A stretch of 64,000 bases of DNA from Lachnospiraceae bacterium UBA7086 (lineage in GTDB: Bacteria; Bacillota; Clostridia; Lachnospirales; Lachnospiraceae): assembly GCA_002492525.1 (NCBI GenBank), contig DKZA01000025.1:1-64000 (forward strand), given 5' to 3'. The notes beneath the pieces were generated by a model, which was not told the origin of the DNA, did no database searches, and saw only the letters and a list, made by a program, of their open reading frames with translations. The translations under genes and the position numbers were made by a program. Below, piece by piece: positions 45,581 to 54,838 of the stretch. Every line of letters starts with the position of its first letter. Position 1 is the first letter of the stretch.

Positions 45581-46489
45581 ATGGACTGTATATTGATAGG
45601 ATACGGTTATTGGGGAACGATTATGGAAAGATATATCCGGCAGTCGGAGCAGTTCAGACTGTTGGGAATATGCGACCATCACAAAGAGGACAGTGTGGAT
45701 TTGCAGGAAGTGATTGACAGCATTGACTGTGCATTTGTCTGTGTGCCTACCGGAAATCACGTTGCGGTGGTGGAAGAATTGTTGTTCCATGGCGTCCATG
45801 TTTTCTGTGAGAAACCTTTGTGCAGGAGTCTGGCGGATACGCAGCGTCTGATGGCCCTTGCAGAAGAAAAAAACTGCACATTGTTTACCGATTATATTTA
45901 TATGGTATCACCGTCTCTGAAGTGCATGAAACAATATCTGCACCGGTTTGGAAAAGTTCTGTATATTGACATGGCGATTCGTCAGTTTGGCCGGTTTTAT
46001 AAAAGGGAACATGTCTATGAGACGGTGGGAGTGCATATGCTGTCTGTGCTGGCTTTCCTGTTTGAGGGGCAGTCTGTAGAGATAGAGCGGGTGGAGAATG
46101 TGTCATGTGATGGGGAAGGGTATGCGCAGGCCGGATTTCTTCATATCATGGCGGCAGGAGCCCATGGCAGAATTGCGTGTAGTCTGTTGGCGGAACAAAA
46201 GGAAAGAACCGTAAAAATTTTGTGTGAAAGGGGTCTGTTTGTCTTTGATATGCTAGGGGAATATACCGTGCAGGCGATAGCCTACGAGGACAGGGAGGAT
46301 GCCAGGAACCTTAAAGAACGTCGCATTGTGTTACAGGAGCGATTTGATGAAGGAAATAATCTGACGCAGATGTTGGAACTCTTTGCCCGTACCATAGAAG
46401 AAGGCGGGGACGAAAACAGGAAGATTACGCTGATGACGCAGAGGATGTTGGATAAGATTGGTAAGGGATTGAACAGGAATGAAATATGA
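45581..46489 (+). CDS. Gfo/Idh/MocA-family oxidoreductase
   Basis: 302 residues. N-terminal Rossmann fold CILIGYGYWGTIMERYI, then FVCVPTGNHVAVVEELL and HVFCEKPLCRSLADTQ with the catalytic Lys of CEKPL. The C-terminal alpha/beta substrate domain is short. NAD(P)-dependent oxidation or reduction of a sugar or nucleotide sugar is the family role; the exact one is unknown. Overlaps the next oxidoreductase gene by 11 nt, so they probably act in one short pathway. Confidence 0.88.
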   Translation: MDCILIGYGYWGTIMERYIRQSEQFRLLGICDHHKEDSVDLQEVIDSIDCAFVCVPTGNHVAVVEELLFHGVHVFCEKPLCRSLADTQRLMALAEEKNCTLFTDYIYMVSPSLKCMKQYLHRFGKVLYIDMAIRQFGRFYKREHVYETVGVHMLSVLAFLFEGQSVEIERVENVSCDGEGYAQAGFLHIMAAGAHGRIACSLLAEQKERTVKILCERGLFVFDMLGEYTVQAIAYEDREDARNLKERRIVLQERFDEGNNLTQMLELFARTIEEGGDENRKITLMTQRMLDKIGKGLNRNEI

Positions 46490-47606
46490 TAAGGTAATTA
46501 TCGGAGGCGGCTTATACGGACTTTATTCCGCGCTTGTGTGCGGCAGAAACGGACAGAACGTGGTGGTGCTTGAGTATGAGGATGCTTCCTTTAAGCGGGC
46601 CACTTACATTAATCAGGCGAGGGTGCATATGGGATATCATTATCCCAGATCGTTTTCCACGGCTGTAAAGTCAGCTCATTATTTTGAGAAGTTCTGTAAG
46701 GACTACGCAGATTGTATTCTGACGGAGTTTGATCAGGTATACGCTACCTCGGCGGATTTTTCCTGGACTAACGCCGAGCAGTTTAAGAAATTCTGTAAAG
46801 AGACGAATATTCGCTGCGACGAGATTTCTCCTTCCAAGTATTTTCAGGAGGGAAAATGTGACGGGGCTTTCCTGACGAGGGAATACACTTATGATGCCAT
46901 GTTGTTGCGGGACAAGCTGTTATCTCAGATAGAGAGATATCCTTCCGTCAGACTGGTGTATCATGCGAGAATCACACGGATAGAGCAAGACGCTGGGGAA
47001 TATGTAATTAGGACAGAAGATGGAAATCAGTATCATACCGGTTTTGTGCTGAATGCAGCTTATGCGTCGGTGAATCAGATTGGTGCCCTGGCCGGCTGTG
47101 AACCTTTTAAAATCAAATATGAATTATGTGAAATTATTTTGTGCAGGGCGGATGACAGGCTTAAAGGCTTGGGACTGACGGTGATGGACGGACCGTTTTT
47201 TTCTGTCATGCCCTTTGGTAAAACAGGGTATCATTCCCTCACGGCGGTAACTTTTACTCCGCATATTACCAGTTATGACGAAGTGCCCACATTTTCCTGT
47301 CAGGAGAAATGTGAACCGGGATATTGTCATCCGGGGCAGCTTGGTAACTGTAATGACTGCCTGGCAAGGCCCCGGACGGCTTGGGCATATATGTCGAGCC
47401 TTGCCAGGAAATATATGCGGGAAGATCTTACTTTCATATATGAGAAATCATTGTTTTCAATGAAACCGATACTGAAATCTTCTGAGATTGACGATTCCAG
47501 ACCTACTGTGATCAGGAAATTTTCAGACAATCCTGTTTTTATCAGTGTGCTCTCGGGAAAGATAAATACGGTCTATGATTTGGATGAGGTGCTGTTACAT
47601 GGATAA
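46479..47606 (+). CDS. FAD-dependent oxidoreductase (DAO fold)
   Basis: 375 residues. Dinucleotide motif YDKVIIGGGLYGLYSALVCG and VVVLEYEDASFKRATYIN at the N terminus; NQARVHMGYHYPRSFST is a signature of cluster-associated DAO proteins. A Cys-rich stretch CEPGYCHPGQLGNCNDCLAR (four Cys) near residue 280 is unusual and may bind metal. It overlaps the Gfo/Idh gene by 11 nt and the next GT2 gene by 8 nt. Likely oxidises a sugar or sugar-like intermediate; substrate unknown. Confidence 0.82.
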   Translation: MKYDKVIIGGGLYGLYSALVCGRNGQNVVVLEYEDASFKRATYINQARVHMGYHYPRSFSTAVKSAHYFEKFCKDYADCILTEFDQVYATSADFSWTNAEQFKKFCKETNIRCDEISPSKYFQEGKCDGAFLTREYTYDAMLLRDKLLSQIERYPSVRLVYHARITRIEQDAGEYVIRTEDGNQYHTGFVLNAAYASVNQIGALAGCEPFKIKYELCEIILCRADDRLKGLGLTVMDGPFFSVMPFGKTGYHSLTAVTFTPHITSYDEVPTFSCQEKCEPGYCHPGQLGNCNDCLARPRTAWAYMSSLARKYMREDLTFIYEKSLFSMKPILKSSEIDDSRPTVIRKFSDNPVFISVLSGKINTVYDLDEVLLHG

Positions 47607-48534
47607 TAAAGAAAGCAATTTTGTCTCTGCTGTGGTGTATCTTCACAGGGGAGAGAGGCATGTGTATGAATTTTTACAGATGCTTGGAGGCGTGCTGGAA
47701 GATAATTTTCAAAAACACGAGATCATCTGTGTCAATGATGATGCGGGCAGCGAGGCGTTGGACGGAGTATATCGGTATAAAGAAGAACACGATCATGCCA
47801 TCGTCAGTATTATACAAATGGGCTTTTTTCATGGTCTGGAAGCGTCCATGAACGCGGGAATCGATCTTGCTATTGGGGATTTTGTGTTTGAGTTTGATTC
47901 CTGCTATGCGGATTATGACAAAGAATTGGTGATGGATGTTTACCGGAAAGCCTTGGAAGGGTATGATATCGTAGCGGCCTTGCCGCCGAAAGACCAGAGC
48001 CGGCTTTCTTCTCGTGCTTTCTATGCGGTATACAATTGTTTTTCTCATGGGGAGGGAAAACTTGCTACTGAGCGATTCCAGATTATCTCCAGGAGAGCAA
48101 TTAATCGAACTTCTGCATACAGTAAGACGATTCCTTTCAGAAAGGCGGTTTATGCTTCTTGTGGTCTTAAGATTTATGATATGGATTATGCGTCTCGTAC
48201 AGAAGGTGTAATCGGCAGCAGATTTGAAGATGCCCAGAAGAAAAATACGGCGGTGGATGCATTGATCCTGTTTACGGATCTGGCCTATAAGGTATCGGTC
48301 TTTCTCTCGGTGCTGATGGCGGTGCTGATGGTCATCGCAGGCATTTATGTGATTGTTGTCTATTTGGGAGTAAATAAACCGGTAGAAGGATGGACTGCTA
48401 TCATGTTGGTGATGACGGCTGGTTTTTTTGCAACATTTTTGCTTCTTACGATTGCGATTAAATATTTGGATGTTTTATTACGGCTTGTGTTCAAGAGACA
48501 GAAATATCTGATTGCATCCATAGAAAAACTTTGA
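47599..48534 (+). CDS. GT2 glycosyltransferase with C-terminal membrane helices
   Basis: 311 residues from ATG 47599, inside the previous stop region (GAGGTG upstream). SAVVYLHRGERHVYEFLQML and IICVNDDAGSEALDGVY are divergent GT-A motifs; the usual DADLQ site reads FEFDSCYADYDKEL. Two membrane helices (residues about 222-255 and 265-295) as in polyprenyl-phosphate transferases. Its divergence from the standard motifs means donor use is uncertain. Confidence 0.78.
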   Translation: MDNKESNFVSAVVYLHRGERHVYEFLQMLGGVLEDNFQKHEIICVNDDAGSEALDGVYRYKEEHDHAIVSIIQMGFFHGLEASMNAGIDLAIGDFVFEFDSCYADYDKELVMDVYRKALEGYDIVAALPPKDQSRLSSRAFYAVYNCFSHGEGKLATERFQIISRRAINRTSAYSKTIPFRKAVYASCGLKIYDMDYASRTEGVIGSRFEDAQKKNTAVDALILFTDLAYKVSVFLSVLMAVLMVIAGIYVIVVYLGVNKPVEGWTAIMLVMTAGFFATFLLLTIAIKYLDVLLRLVFKRQKYLIASIEKL

Positions 48535-48640
48535 GAAGGATTACAAATTATGGTACAATAACAGATAAGGATACTATCGGATGTATGGGACGGGATGGAA
48601 GAGAATTGCCGAGCCGACAGGAAAGCGTATTAGGAGAAAG

Positions 48641-49603
48641 ATGATGGACAAGATAGCTGTATTGATTCCCTGCTATAATGAGGAGAAAACCATCGCCAAG
48701 GTGGTAAAAGATGCGAGAGAGGCATTGCCGGAGGCAGTGGTTTATGTGTATGACAATAATTCCAGAGATCGTTCGGTAGAATTGGCAAAGGGTGCCGGTG
48801 CGGTGATCCGGCATGAAAATATGCAGGGCAAGGGTAATGTGATCCGCAGGATGTTCCGTGAAGTGGAAGCGGAATGTTATATCATGGTGGATGGGGATGA
48901 CACGTACCCTATGGAATATGCCAGAGAGATGGCGGACAAGGTTCTTTTAAACAATGCGGATATGGTGGTGGGAGACAGACTTTCCTCCACTTATTTTACG
49001 GAGAATAAACGGCCTTTCCATAACTTTGGCAATTCTATTGTACGCAGCAGCATTAATAGATTGTTTGACTGCGATATCAAGGATATCATGACAGGATATC
49101 GGGCGTTCAGTTATGGATTTGTCAAGACCTTTCCGGTGCTGTCTACGGGATTTGAGATTGAGACGGAAATGACGATTCATGCGGTTTATAACAATATGCA
49201 GATCGAGAATGTGATCGTGGATTATCGTGACAGGCCGGAGGGCAGTGAGTCTAAGTTAAATACCTTTTCTGACGGGTTTCGGGTACTGCGCACGATTTTG
49301 AAGCTATACCGGGATTATAAGCCTATGGGGTTTTTTGGACTGTGTTCGGCTATTCTGGCGGTTATCGCTGTGATTTTATTTATTCCGATCATGTTTGATT
49401 ATCTGGAAACAGGGTTGGTGCTGCGTTTTCCCACGCTGTTTGTCTGCGGTTTTATCGGGCTGGCGGCGATCCAGTCGTTGTTTGCCGGGCTGATGCTGTC
49501 CAATATGGCGCTTAAGAACCGCAGGGATTTTGAATACCGTCTGACGCTTGTGACCAGAAGGCTTCCGCAGGGCGGCATCATGGAGGATAGTGTCAAACAA
49601 TGA
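48641..49603 (+). CDS. GT2 glycosyltransferase with C-terminal membrane helices (GtrB/DPM-like)
   Basis: 320 residues from ATG 48641 (TAGGAGAAAG upstream). IAVLIPCYNEEKTIAKVVKD, VYVYDNNSRDRSVELA, CYIMVDGDDTYPMEYAREM (DGDDTY donor site) and DIMTGYRAFSYGFVKTFP are classical. Two C-terminal helices near residues 225-245 and 263-290. Third polyprenyl-type GT2 in the cluster; the neighbouring DUF6020 protein might be its user. Confidence 0.88.
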   Translation: MMDKIAVLIPCYNEEKTIAKVVKDAREALPEAVVYVYDNNSRDRSVELAKGAGAVIRHENMQGKGNVIRRMFREVEAECYIMVDGDDTYPMEYAREMADKVLLNNADMVVGDRLSSTYFTENKRPFHNFGNSIVRSSINRLFDCDIKDIMTGYRAFSYGFVKTFPVLSTGFEIETEMTIHAVYNNMQIENVIVDYRDRPEGSESKLNTFSDGFRVLRTILKLYRDYKPMGFFGLCSAILAVIAVILFIPIMFDYLETGLVLRFPTLFVCGFIGLAAIQSLFAGLMLSNMALKNRRDFEYRLTLVTRRLPQGGIMEDSVKQ

Positions 49604-49627
49604 TTTTATAGAGGAACGGGGTTCATT

Positions 49628-51562
49628 ATGGAGAAGATAAAGGAGCGTTTTACAATGAGGGAGGCGGTTGTCACAGGTGTTGCTGCGGCAGCGGCCCTTC
49701 TTGTGTATGGGAGAATCAGTTTGTTGTTATGGAGAGAGGGGAGTCTGTACACCATGGGTATATTCCCCATGCTTCTTCTTTTTGGAATATATGGTCTCTG
49801 GAAAAAGGCTTTGTTTATGAGAGAAGTCTTTTTTGCTGTCTGGGTGAGAGTCGTGTTGGCGGCAGTCTTTACGGGGTTTCAGGTGGTGGGCCTTTGGTGG
49901 AGTCATCCGGGACTTGAGACGAATGTGAGCGGCGCGGAGGTTTGCGTCTGGATTCTGTGTTTCATACCCGTTTGTTATGCGGGATGGAACCTGCTTTTTG
50001 GTCTAGCGGCAGGCTGTGGGAAACAGATAGCGGGGAAGGAAGTCTTTGCAAAGTTTGATGCGTGGTTTGGGAAGAAATTTCCCTGGACGCAGAAAGCTTT
50101 TTCACCCTCAAAAGGGTTCCTGTATTCTTTCCTGATCATTATGTTGGGGTTCCTGATTCCCTTTGCAGCCTATTATCCGGCAATCATGGCCTATGATGTG
50201 ATTCCCCAGCTGGATCAGATTCGGATCAGCGGCTATACCACCCATCATCCGCTGATTCATACCCTGATGTTATCCATGAGTCTGAAACTGGGAGAAATCC
50301 TGCCCTTTGTTTCCAATGCGGACAGGGTAGGTCTGGCCATTTATTCTCTGTTACAAATGACAGTAGTGTCATGTTGCTTTTCTTATGTGTATACGTTTTT
50401 CCGCAGGAAAGGCGTGAACCGGTATCTGTGTTATCTCTTCGTGCTGTGTGTGGCTTTTTATCCGACCCATGGACTGCTTGCGGTTTCTATCACCAAGGAT
50501 ACCATTTATGCGGTGCTTGTGATGGTTTTTGCGGTGTTTGTCTGGGAAGCGGCGACCTGGCAGGAAGAGACAGGGCCTGGGAGAGGCTGGCTGGCGGCCT
50601 ATACAGGACTGACGGTATTATTGTTATTGTTTCGTAATAACAGCATCTATGCCTGGGTGCTGTATGTCGTTGTGACGCTTTTTACGTTTCGCCCTAAGGC
50701 GGACAGACCTGATTCTGTGAACGTATCGAAGCTTGGGAGACCGCGGAATCCCGGATTTTATAAAAAACTGTGTATCGCACATGGGGCGGCATTTGTCCTG
50801 TATTTACTGATTAATACGCTGTTAGTCCAGGTATCCGGCGCTACCAGTGATACTTATGCCAGAGAAATGCTCAGTGTACCCGCCCAGCAGATTGCCAGGG
50901 TGGCGGCTTACCATGAGGAAGAATTGACGGCGCAGGATCTGGAGAATCTTTCTGTGATTTGGAAGCAAGGCGAACTGCCGGAGTACGTGCCGGCTATCGC
51001 AGACCGGAGTAAGAGGGATATTGTGGGGGAGAAAGAGGTGCTTAAGACGCTTTTGCAGGAATGGGTTTCTCTGGGATGCCGGTATCCGGGGGAGTATGGG
51101 AAAGCGTTTTTATTAAAAAATAAGGGTATGTGGTATCTGGAGGATACCTCCTACCTGAATGATGTCTATTCTTATGCCAAGGGATATCTGCAGTTGTCTT
51201 ATCCCAGCGATCAGCAGGCCTATATGGAGGCATTGGTGCCTGGGTATGTAAGGCATCAGAAGCTGCAGTTTTTACAGTCTGTGTACCGGTATTTTGCGGC
51301 AGTGGACGAGGTATGGCGGTATGTGCCGCCCCTTGCGCTTTTGATGCAGCCGGCCTTTTACTGCTGGGCACTGCTTTACTATTGCCTTTGCTGTATCGGT
51401 TTAAAGAAGCCGGCGTATCTTATTCCGGCGGTGTATGTTATAGCCCTTGTGGGTACTTTACTGTTGGGGCCCTGTGTGCTCACACGTTATCTGTATCCGG
51501 TGATGCTGTCGGTGACGGTGTTGGGAATCCTGGCTCTTTTGGGTGATGACAGGATTTCTTAG
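49628..51562 (+). CDS. Multi-spanning membrane protein, DUF6020-like
   Basis: 644 residues, 13-14 membrane helices. The first outer loop YYPAIMAYDVIPQLDQIRIS followed by GYTTHHPLIHTLML is the signature of the DUF6020 family, in which an Asp-His rich loop resembles GT-C active sites. A 100-residue outer domain (about residues 400-530, with YLEDTSYLNDVYSYAKGYLQ) precedes the last helices. Role in exporting-side glycosylation is inferred from family neighbourhoods. Confidence 0.75.
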   Translation: MEKIKERFTMREAVVTGVAAAAALLVYGRISLLLWREGSLYTMGIFPMLLLFGIYGLWKKALFMREVFFAVWVRVVLAAVFTGFQVVGLWWSHPGLETNVSGAEVCVWILCFIPVCYAGWNLLFGLAAGCGKQIAGKEVFAKFDAWFGKKFPWTQKAFSPSKGFLYSFLIIMLGFLIPFAAYYPAIMAYDVIPQLDQIRISGYTTHHPLIHTLMLSMSLKLGEILPFVSNADRVGLAIYSLLQMTVVSCCFSYVYTFFRRKGVNRYLCYLFVLCVAFYPTHGLLAVSITKDTIYAVLVMVFAVFVWEAATWQEETGPGRGWLAAYTGLTVLLLLFRNNSIYAWVLYVVVTLFTFRPKADRPDSVNVSKLGRPRNPGFYKKLCIAHGAAFVLYLLINTLLVQVSGATSDTYAREMLSVPAQQIARVAAYHEEELTAQDLENLSVIWKQGELPEYVPAIADRSKRDIVGEKEVLKTLLQEWVSLGCRYPGEYGKAFLLKNKGMWYLEDTSYLNDVYSYAKGYLQLSYPSDQQAYMEALVPGYVRHQKLQFLQSVYRYFAAVDEVWRYVPPLALLMQPAFYCWALLYYCLCCIGLKKPAYLIPAVYVIALVGTLLLGPCVLTRYLYPVMLSVTVLGILALLGDDRIS

Positions 51563-51580
51563 CCTGGTAAGAATTTGCGG

Positions 51581-53404
51581 TCACCTAAGCTGATATACAT
51601 GATATATGGTATCTCCTGCGGTGAAGATGTCCGCAATTTCGGATTCCACGTTATAGGTATGTCTGAAATACATGATGACGGGATGTTCTCTGTTGAAGGG
51701 GGCCTCCCGCAGAATAAAATACACATGGTCGTTCTCGACCACATCCCGTCCGAAATCGCCTATGCCGTGGGCGGTCAGTTTAATCTTGCTGTTGGGATTG
51801 CACACCACGCCCCAGTTGGTGTAGAAAAAGTTATTATAGGTATCCAGTGTGGTGTCGAAGGGTGATTCACAGTAATTCTCCAGGGTCCCGGAATCATAAG
51901 TCCAGATATAGAAGTTGTCCGGGTGAGCGTGGCAGTATGCTTTCAGCTCTTCCCAGGTTTTTTCATGGGCATGATAATTTTCGTCCACATTGACTTTGGT
52001 GAGATAAAGGGAAAGTACACTCAAAGACAAAAACAGAGGCAGAATGAGAGCATAGCGCTTTTTTGTCTCAAGACGCAGAAGATTGAATCCCAGCAGGATA
52101 CCGAACAGAATCATAAAGTCAGCAGTGATCAACGGCTGGATGATACGCTTGGGAAAACGTCCTTCGTAGAGTACATAAATCCAGCTTACACTGCGTCCGA
52201 ACAGATAACAAAGATAGACAAGGAGAGCCTGCCAGTTTCGCCTGATCAGTATCAAAAGAAAGGTCAGGAAGATCAGAAGTCCTGCCAGCAGATTGGCAGG
52301 CTGCATGCCGTCTTCGTAGAAAAACGCGTTGATACTGCCGGTGATGACGTTCTTGAGCCGTTCGCGCATACTGGTGCGGGCCAGATAACATTTTCTGGCG
52401 ATATCATGCATCTGTTTCCAGTCAGTTACAGACATGTCATGACCGATATAAGGAGCGCCGTTTCTGCGGTACATGTAAGCTTCTTCGGTGATACCGAGAG
52501 CAGTCAGGTCTTCGGCACACTCTTCGTATTCCGGCCACTGGTAAAAGTCCCCCACTCGTTCTCTGTAGTGGTTGATCTTGCGGAAATCGGACCATTGAGG
52601 TGCCGAGTAGGCGGCAGCGTTGATGCCCCAGAGGATTCCCATGCCCAGTCCCAGAAGCAGGGCAAAGCCGAGCAGTTTGAGAGGCAGATGTTCACAGTTA
52701 TTGCGCCGGGCAATCATCCATTTGGAGAGCCAGATCATACCTGCCATGGGAAGCATCAGATACAGGATGTTCTGGCGCATACTGAATGAAATCCAGGCCA
52801 GAAAAATGGTGGGTATATTATCCACAAAAAAGACCGTGACGCTGCTGTTGATCTTTGTGGTAATGAAGCAGAAAATGGCCGTAGCAGCGGCAAGCCCTGC
52901 GGTAGTCGTGTATTGTGCCTCCGAAAGAACGTTTAAGTCTATCAGAAAGAACAGCATGAGAAAAGTGGCCAGCGCAGGCTTCCAGAATGTGTCTCGGGAA
53001 TCGTATTTGTGCCAGATCCGCATAGCCCGGTGATAGATGACACTAAGGCAGGCAATCTGCACCCCGTGTTGAAATAATCCGTACCAGGGCAGAAAGCTGC
53101 ATAGTTTATAGAGCTGACATAACAGCCAGGATAAAGGGTAGAGAAAAAACATTACATGTGCGTCGGGATATCCCAGATAGGCTCCGGAGAGGATACTGTA
53201 CATGCCCCAGTCGTCGTTGATTCCGTCTACAGGCCGGATAAAGAAAAGTTCCAGACAATAGAACAGAACAAGGAGTACAAGAAAAAAAAGCCGCCACATC
53301 CAGGGAGAAGCGGTGCGAGGTTCCTTTTGGGATCTTTTGTATGTTTGACGTTCGAGCTTGAGCTGTGTCGGTGCAGGCTGAGCCCCCTGATTGACAAGTG
53401 ACAT
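51581..53404 (-). CDS. Multi-spanning membrane protein, probable GT39-like glycosyltransferase
   Basis: 607 residues from ATG 53404 with GAAAGGG just upstream; a longer frame from 53464 starts on top of the promoter -10 and lacks a ribosome site. About 11 helices. GINDDWGMYSILSGAYLGYP and DAHVMFFLYPLSWLLCQLYK form the acidic outer loop and following helix expected of GT-C enzymes. The last 130 residues are outside the membrane. Transcribed against the main cluster. Confidence 0.7.
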   Translation of the reverse strand: MSLVNQGAQPAPTQLKLERQTYKRSQKEPRTASPWMWRLFFLVLLVLFYCLELFFIRPVDGINDDWGMYSILSGAYLGYPDAHVMFFLYPLSWLLCQLYKLCSFLPWYGLFQHGVQIACLSVIYHRAMRIWHKYDSRDTFWKPALATFLMLFFLIDLNVLSEAQYTTTAGLAAATAIFCFITTKINSSVTVFFVDNIPTIFLAWISFSMRQNILYLMLPMAGMIWLSKWMIARRNNCEHLPLKLLGFALLLGLGMGILWGINAAAYSAPQWSDFRKINHYRERVGDFYQWPEYEECAEDLTALGITEEAYMYRRNGAPYIGHDMSVTDWKQMHDIARKCYLARTSMRERLKNVITGSINAFFYEDGMQPANLLAGLLIFLTFLLILIRRNWQALLVYLCYLFGRSVSWIYVLYEGRFPKRIIQPLITADFMILFGILLGFNLLRLETKKRYALILPLFLSLSVLSLYLTKVNVDENYHAHEKTWEELKAYCHAHPDNFYIWTYDSGTLENYCESPFDTTLDTYNNFFYTNWGVVCNPNSKIKLTAHGIGDFGRDVVENDHVYFILREAPFNREHPVIMYFRHTYNVESEIADIFTAGDTIYHVYQLR

Positions 53405-53462
53405 CAGAATATCCCTTTCGTAAGTAATGTTTGACGGTAACATGGTATATTTCTTTTTTTTC

Positions 53463-53492
53463 ATTATATACTATATTACAGGTTGGTTACAA
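53463..53492 (-). promoter_or_regulatory. Promoter for the gene ending at 51581
   Basis: On the minus strand TTGTAA (53487-53492), an 18-nt spacer and a perfect TATAAT (53463-53468), placing the transcript start near 53455 and confirming that translation begins at 53404. Confidence 0.6.
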
Positions 53493-53635
53493 ATAGAAAA
53501 AGAGCAAATTACAATTCTTAAGATTTAGAAAAGTTTTCTTTAATAAATAGGTACGGGGATATTCAAAAATGAAAAAATATGGTAAAGTCAGACATGAGGA
53601 GAAAGAAAACATACGCAGAAAGGTCGTGAAGACAG

Positions 53636-54757
53636 ATGGAAAGTAATAGGACTCCGCGCAGGAGAAGACAAAATAGTAATAATCTGCTTCTTATTGTCCT
53701 GATAGGCTTCTGTATTCTGGCATTGATTGAAATTATATATGGACAGGCGCAGATGAGGGTAGAGAAGGAACGGCTTGCCCTGGCGGAAGAAAATAACCAG
53801 ACGGTGCAGGAACTTAAGAACGAATGGAATCAGATTAAGGAAGGCACCAGTGTGGTGACGAAAGAGGGCGAATCGGAACAGACAGTGGGAAGTCAAGAAG
53901 AGAGTGAAGAACAGCCTAAGGTGGTGGAGCAGTCTCAGGAATCCGAGAAGCCGGATGATCAGGCCAAGGCAGAGACAGAGGAAGAAGAGGATGACAGGGA
54001 GTATGATATGCAGATTGTCATTCTGGGCGACAGTATCATGGATCATGACCGGACGGAGAGCGGGCCGGCGGCCATCATCGCCCACGACTGTAACGCTAAG
54101 GTCTATAACATGGCTATGGGCGGAACTACAGCGGCTCTTCTGCCGGGCGAGGAGGCTTACTTTGATAAGTGGGAGTCCAGGAGCCTGTTAGGCGTGGTAC
54201 ATGCGATTCTGGGTAATATAGACGGGAGTATCTTTGACGGCTACCCGGCGGGAGATGCCCTCAAAAAGTGCGATTTCAGTAAGACGGATTATTTTATCAT
54301 AGAGTACGGGGTAAATGATTTCCTAAACGGCCAGGTTCCCCAGAGCAGACAGCTGGCGGACGGCGGTACGTTGTCGGTGAGCGAGATACACACTTATACG
54401 GGTGCTTTGGAAGATGCGGTGAACCGGCTGCAGGAAGCGTTTCCGGATGCAAAGATATTGTTGATTGCGCCTCATTATTGCCAGATTTTTGATGGCAAAA
54501 CTTTTGTGGGGGATGGTTATTCGGTGGATTACGGATATGGGCCGTTAATCAATTTCGCCAGAGGAACGGGTTATGTCTATGAGCAGCACAGGGATGAGAA
54601 TGTTATCTTTTATAATGCCTTTGAGTTAAGCGGCATCAATGCGGAAACGGCTGATGATTATCTGGAGGACGGCGTGCATATGACGCCGGCAGGCAGCAGA
54701 ATATACGCAGAGGCAATCGCCAGAGTCATCAATGCGGATTTCAGACCGGAGGAATGA
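53636..54757 (+). CDS. SGNH/GDSL hydrolase-type protein, membrane-anchored
   Basis: 373 residues. A basic N terminus, one membrane helix (NLLLIVLIGFCILALIEIIY), a Glu/Gln-rich coiled linker (about residues 38-120) and an outer SGNH domain: VILGDSIMDHDRT (Ser), YNMAMGGTTAAL (Gly), IIEYGVNDFLNG (Asn) and EDGVHMTPAGSR (Asp-His). All four blocks are present, so it may be an active esterase or acyltransferase on the cell surface glycan. Confidence 0.85.
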   Translation: MESNRTPRRRRQNSNNLLLIVLIGFCILALIEIIYGQAQMRVEKERLALAEENNQTVQELKNEWNQIKEGTSVVTKEGESEQTVGSQEESEEQPKVVEQSQESEKPDDQAKAETEEEEDDREYDMQIVILGDSIMDHDRTESGPAAIIAHDCNAKVYNMAMGGTTAALLPGEEAYFDKWESRSLLGVVHAILGNIDGSIFDGYPAGDALKKCDFSKTDYFIIEYGVNDFLNGQVPQSRQLADGGTLSVSEIHTYTGALEDAVNRLQEAFPDAKILLIAPHYCQIFDGKTFVGDGYSVDYGYGPLINFARGTGYVYEQHRDENVIFYNAFELSGINAETADDYLEDGVHMTPAGSRIYAEAIARVINADFRPEE

Positions 54758-54790
54758 TTGCATAGAACAAACAGATTATGGTATGATAAA

Positions 54791-54819
54791 AGACAGGTGT
54801 AAAATACACCTGTCTTTTG
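54791..54819 (+). terminator. Rho-independent terminator
   Basis: AGACAGGTGTA (54791-54801) and TACACCTGTCT (54805-54815) form a perfect 11-bp stem with an AAA loop, followed by TTTTG. It separates the SGNH gene from the FkbH-like gene; with the A run before the stem it may work in both directions. Confidence 0.8.
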
Positions 54820-54838
54820 TACAGGGAGAAATGATACT

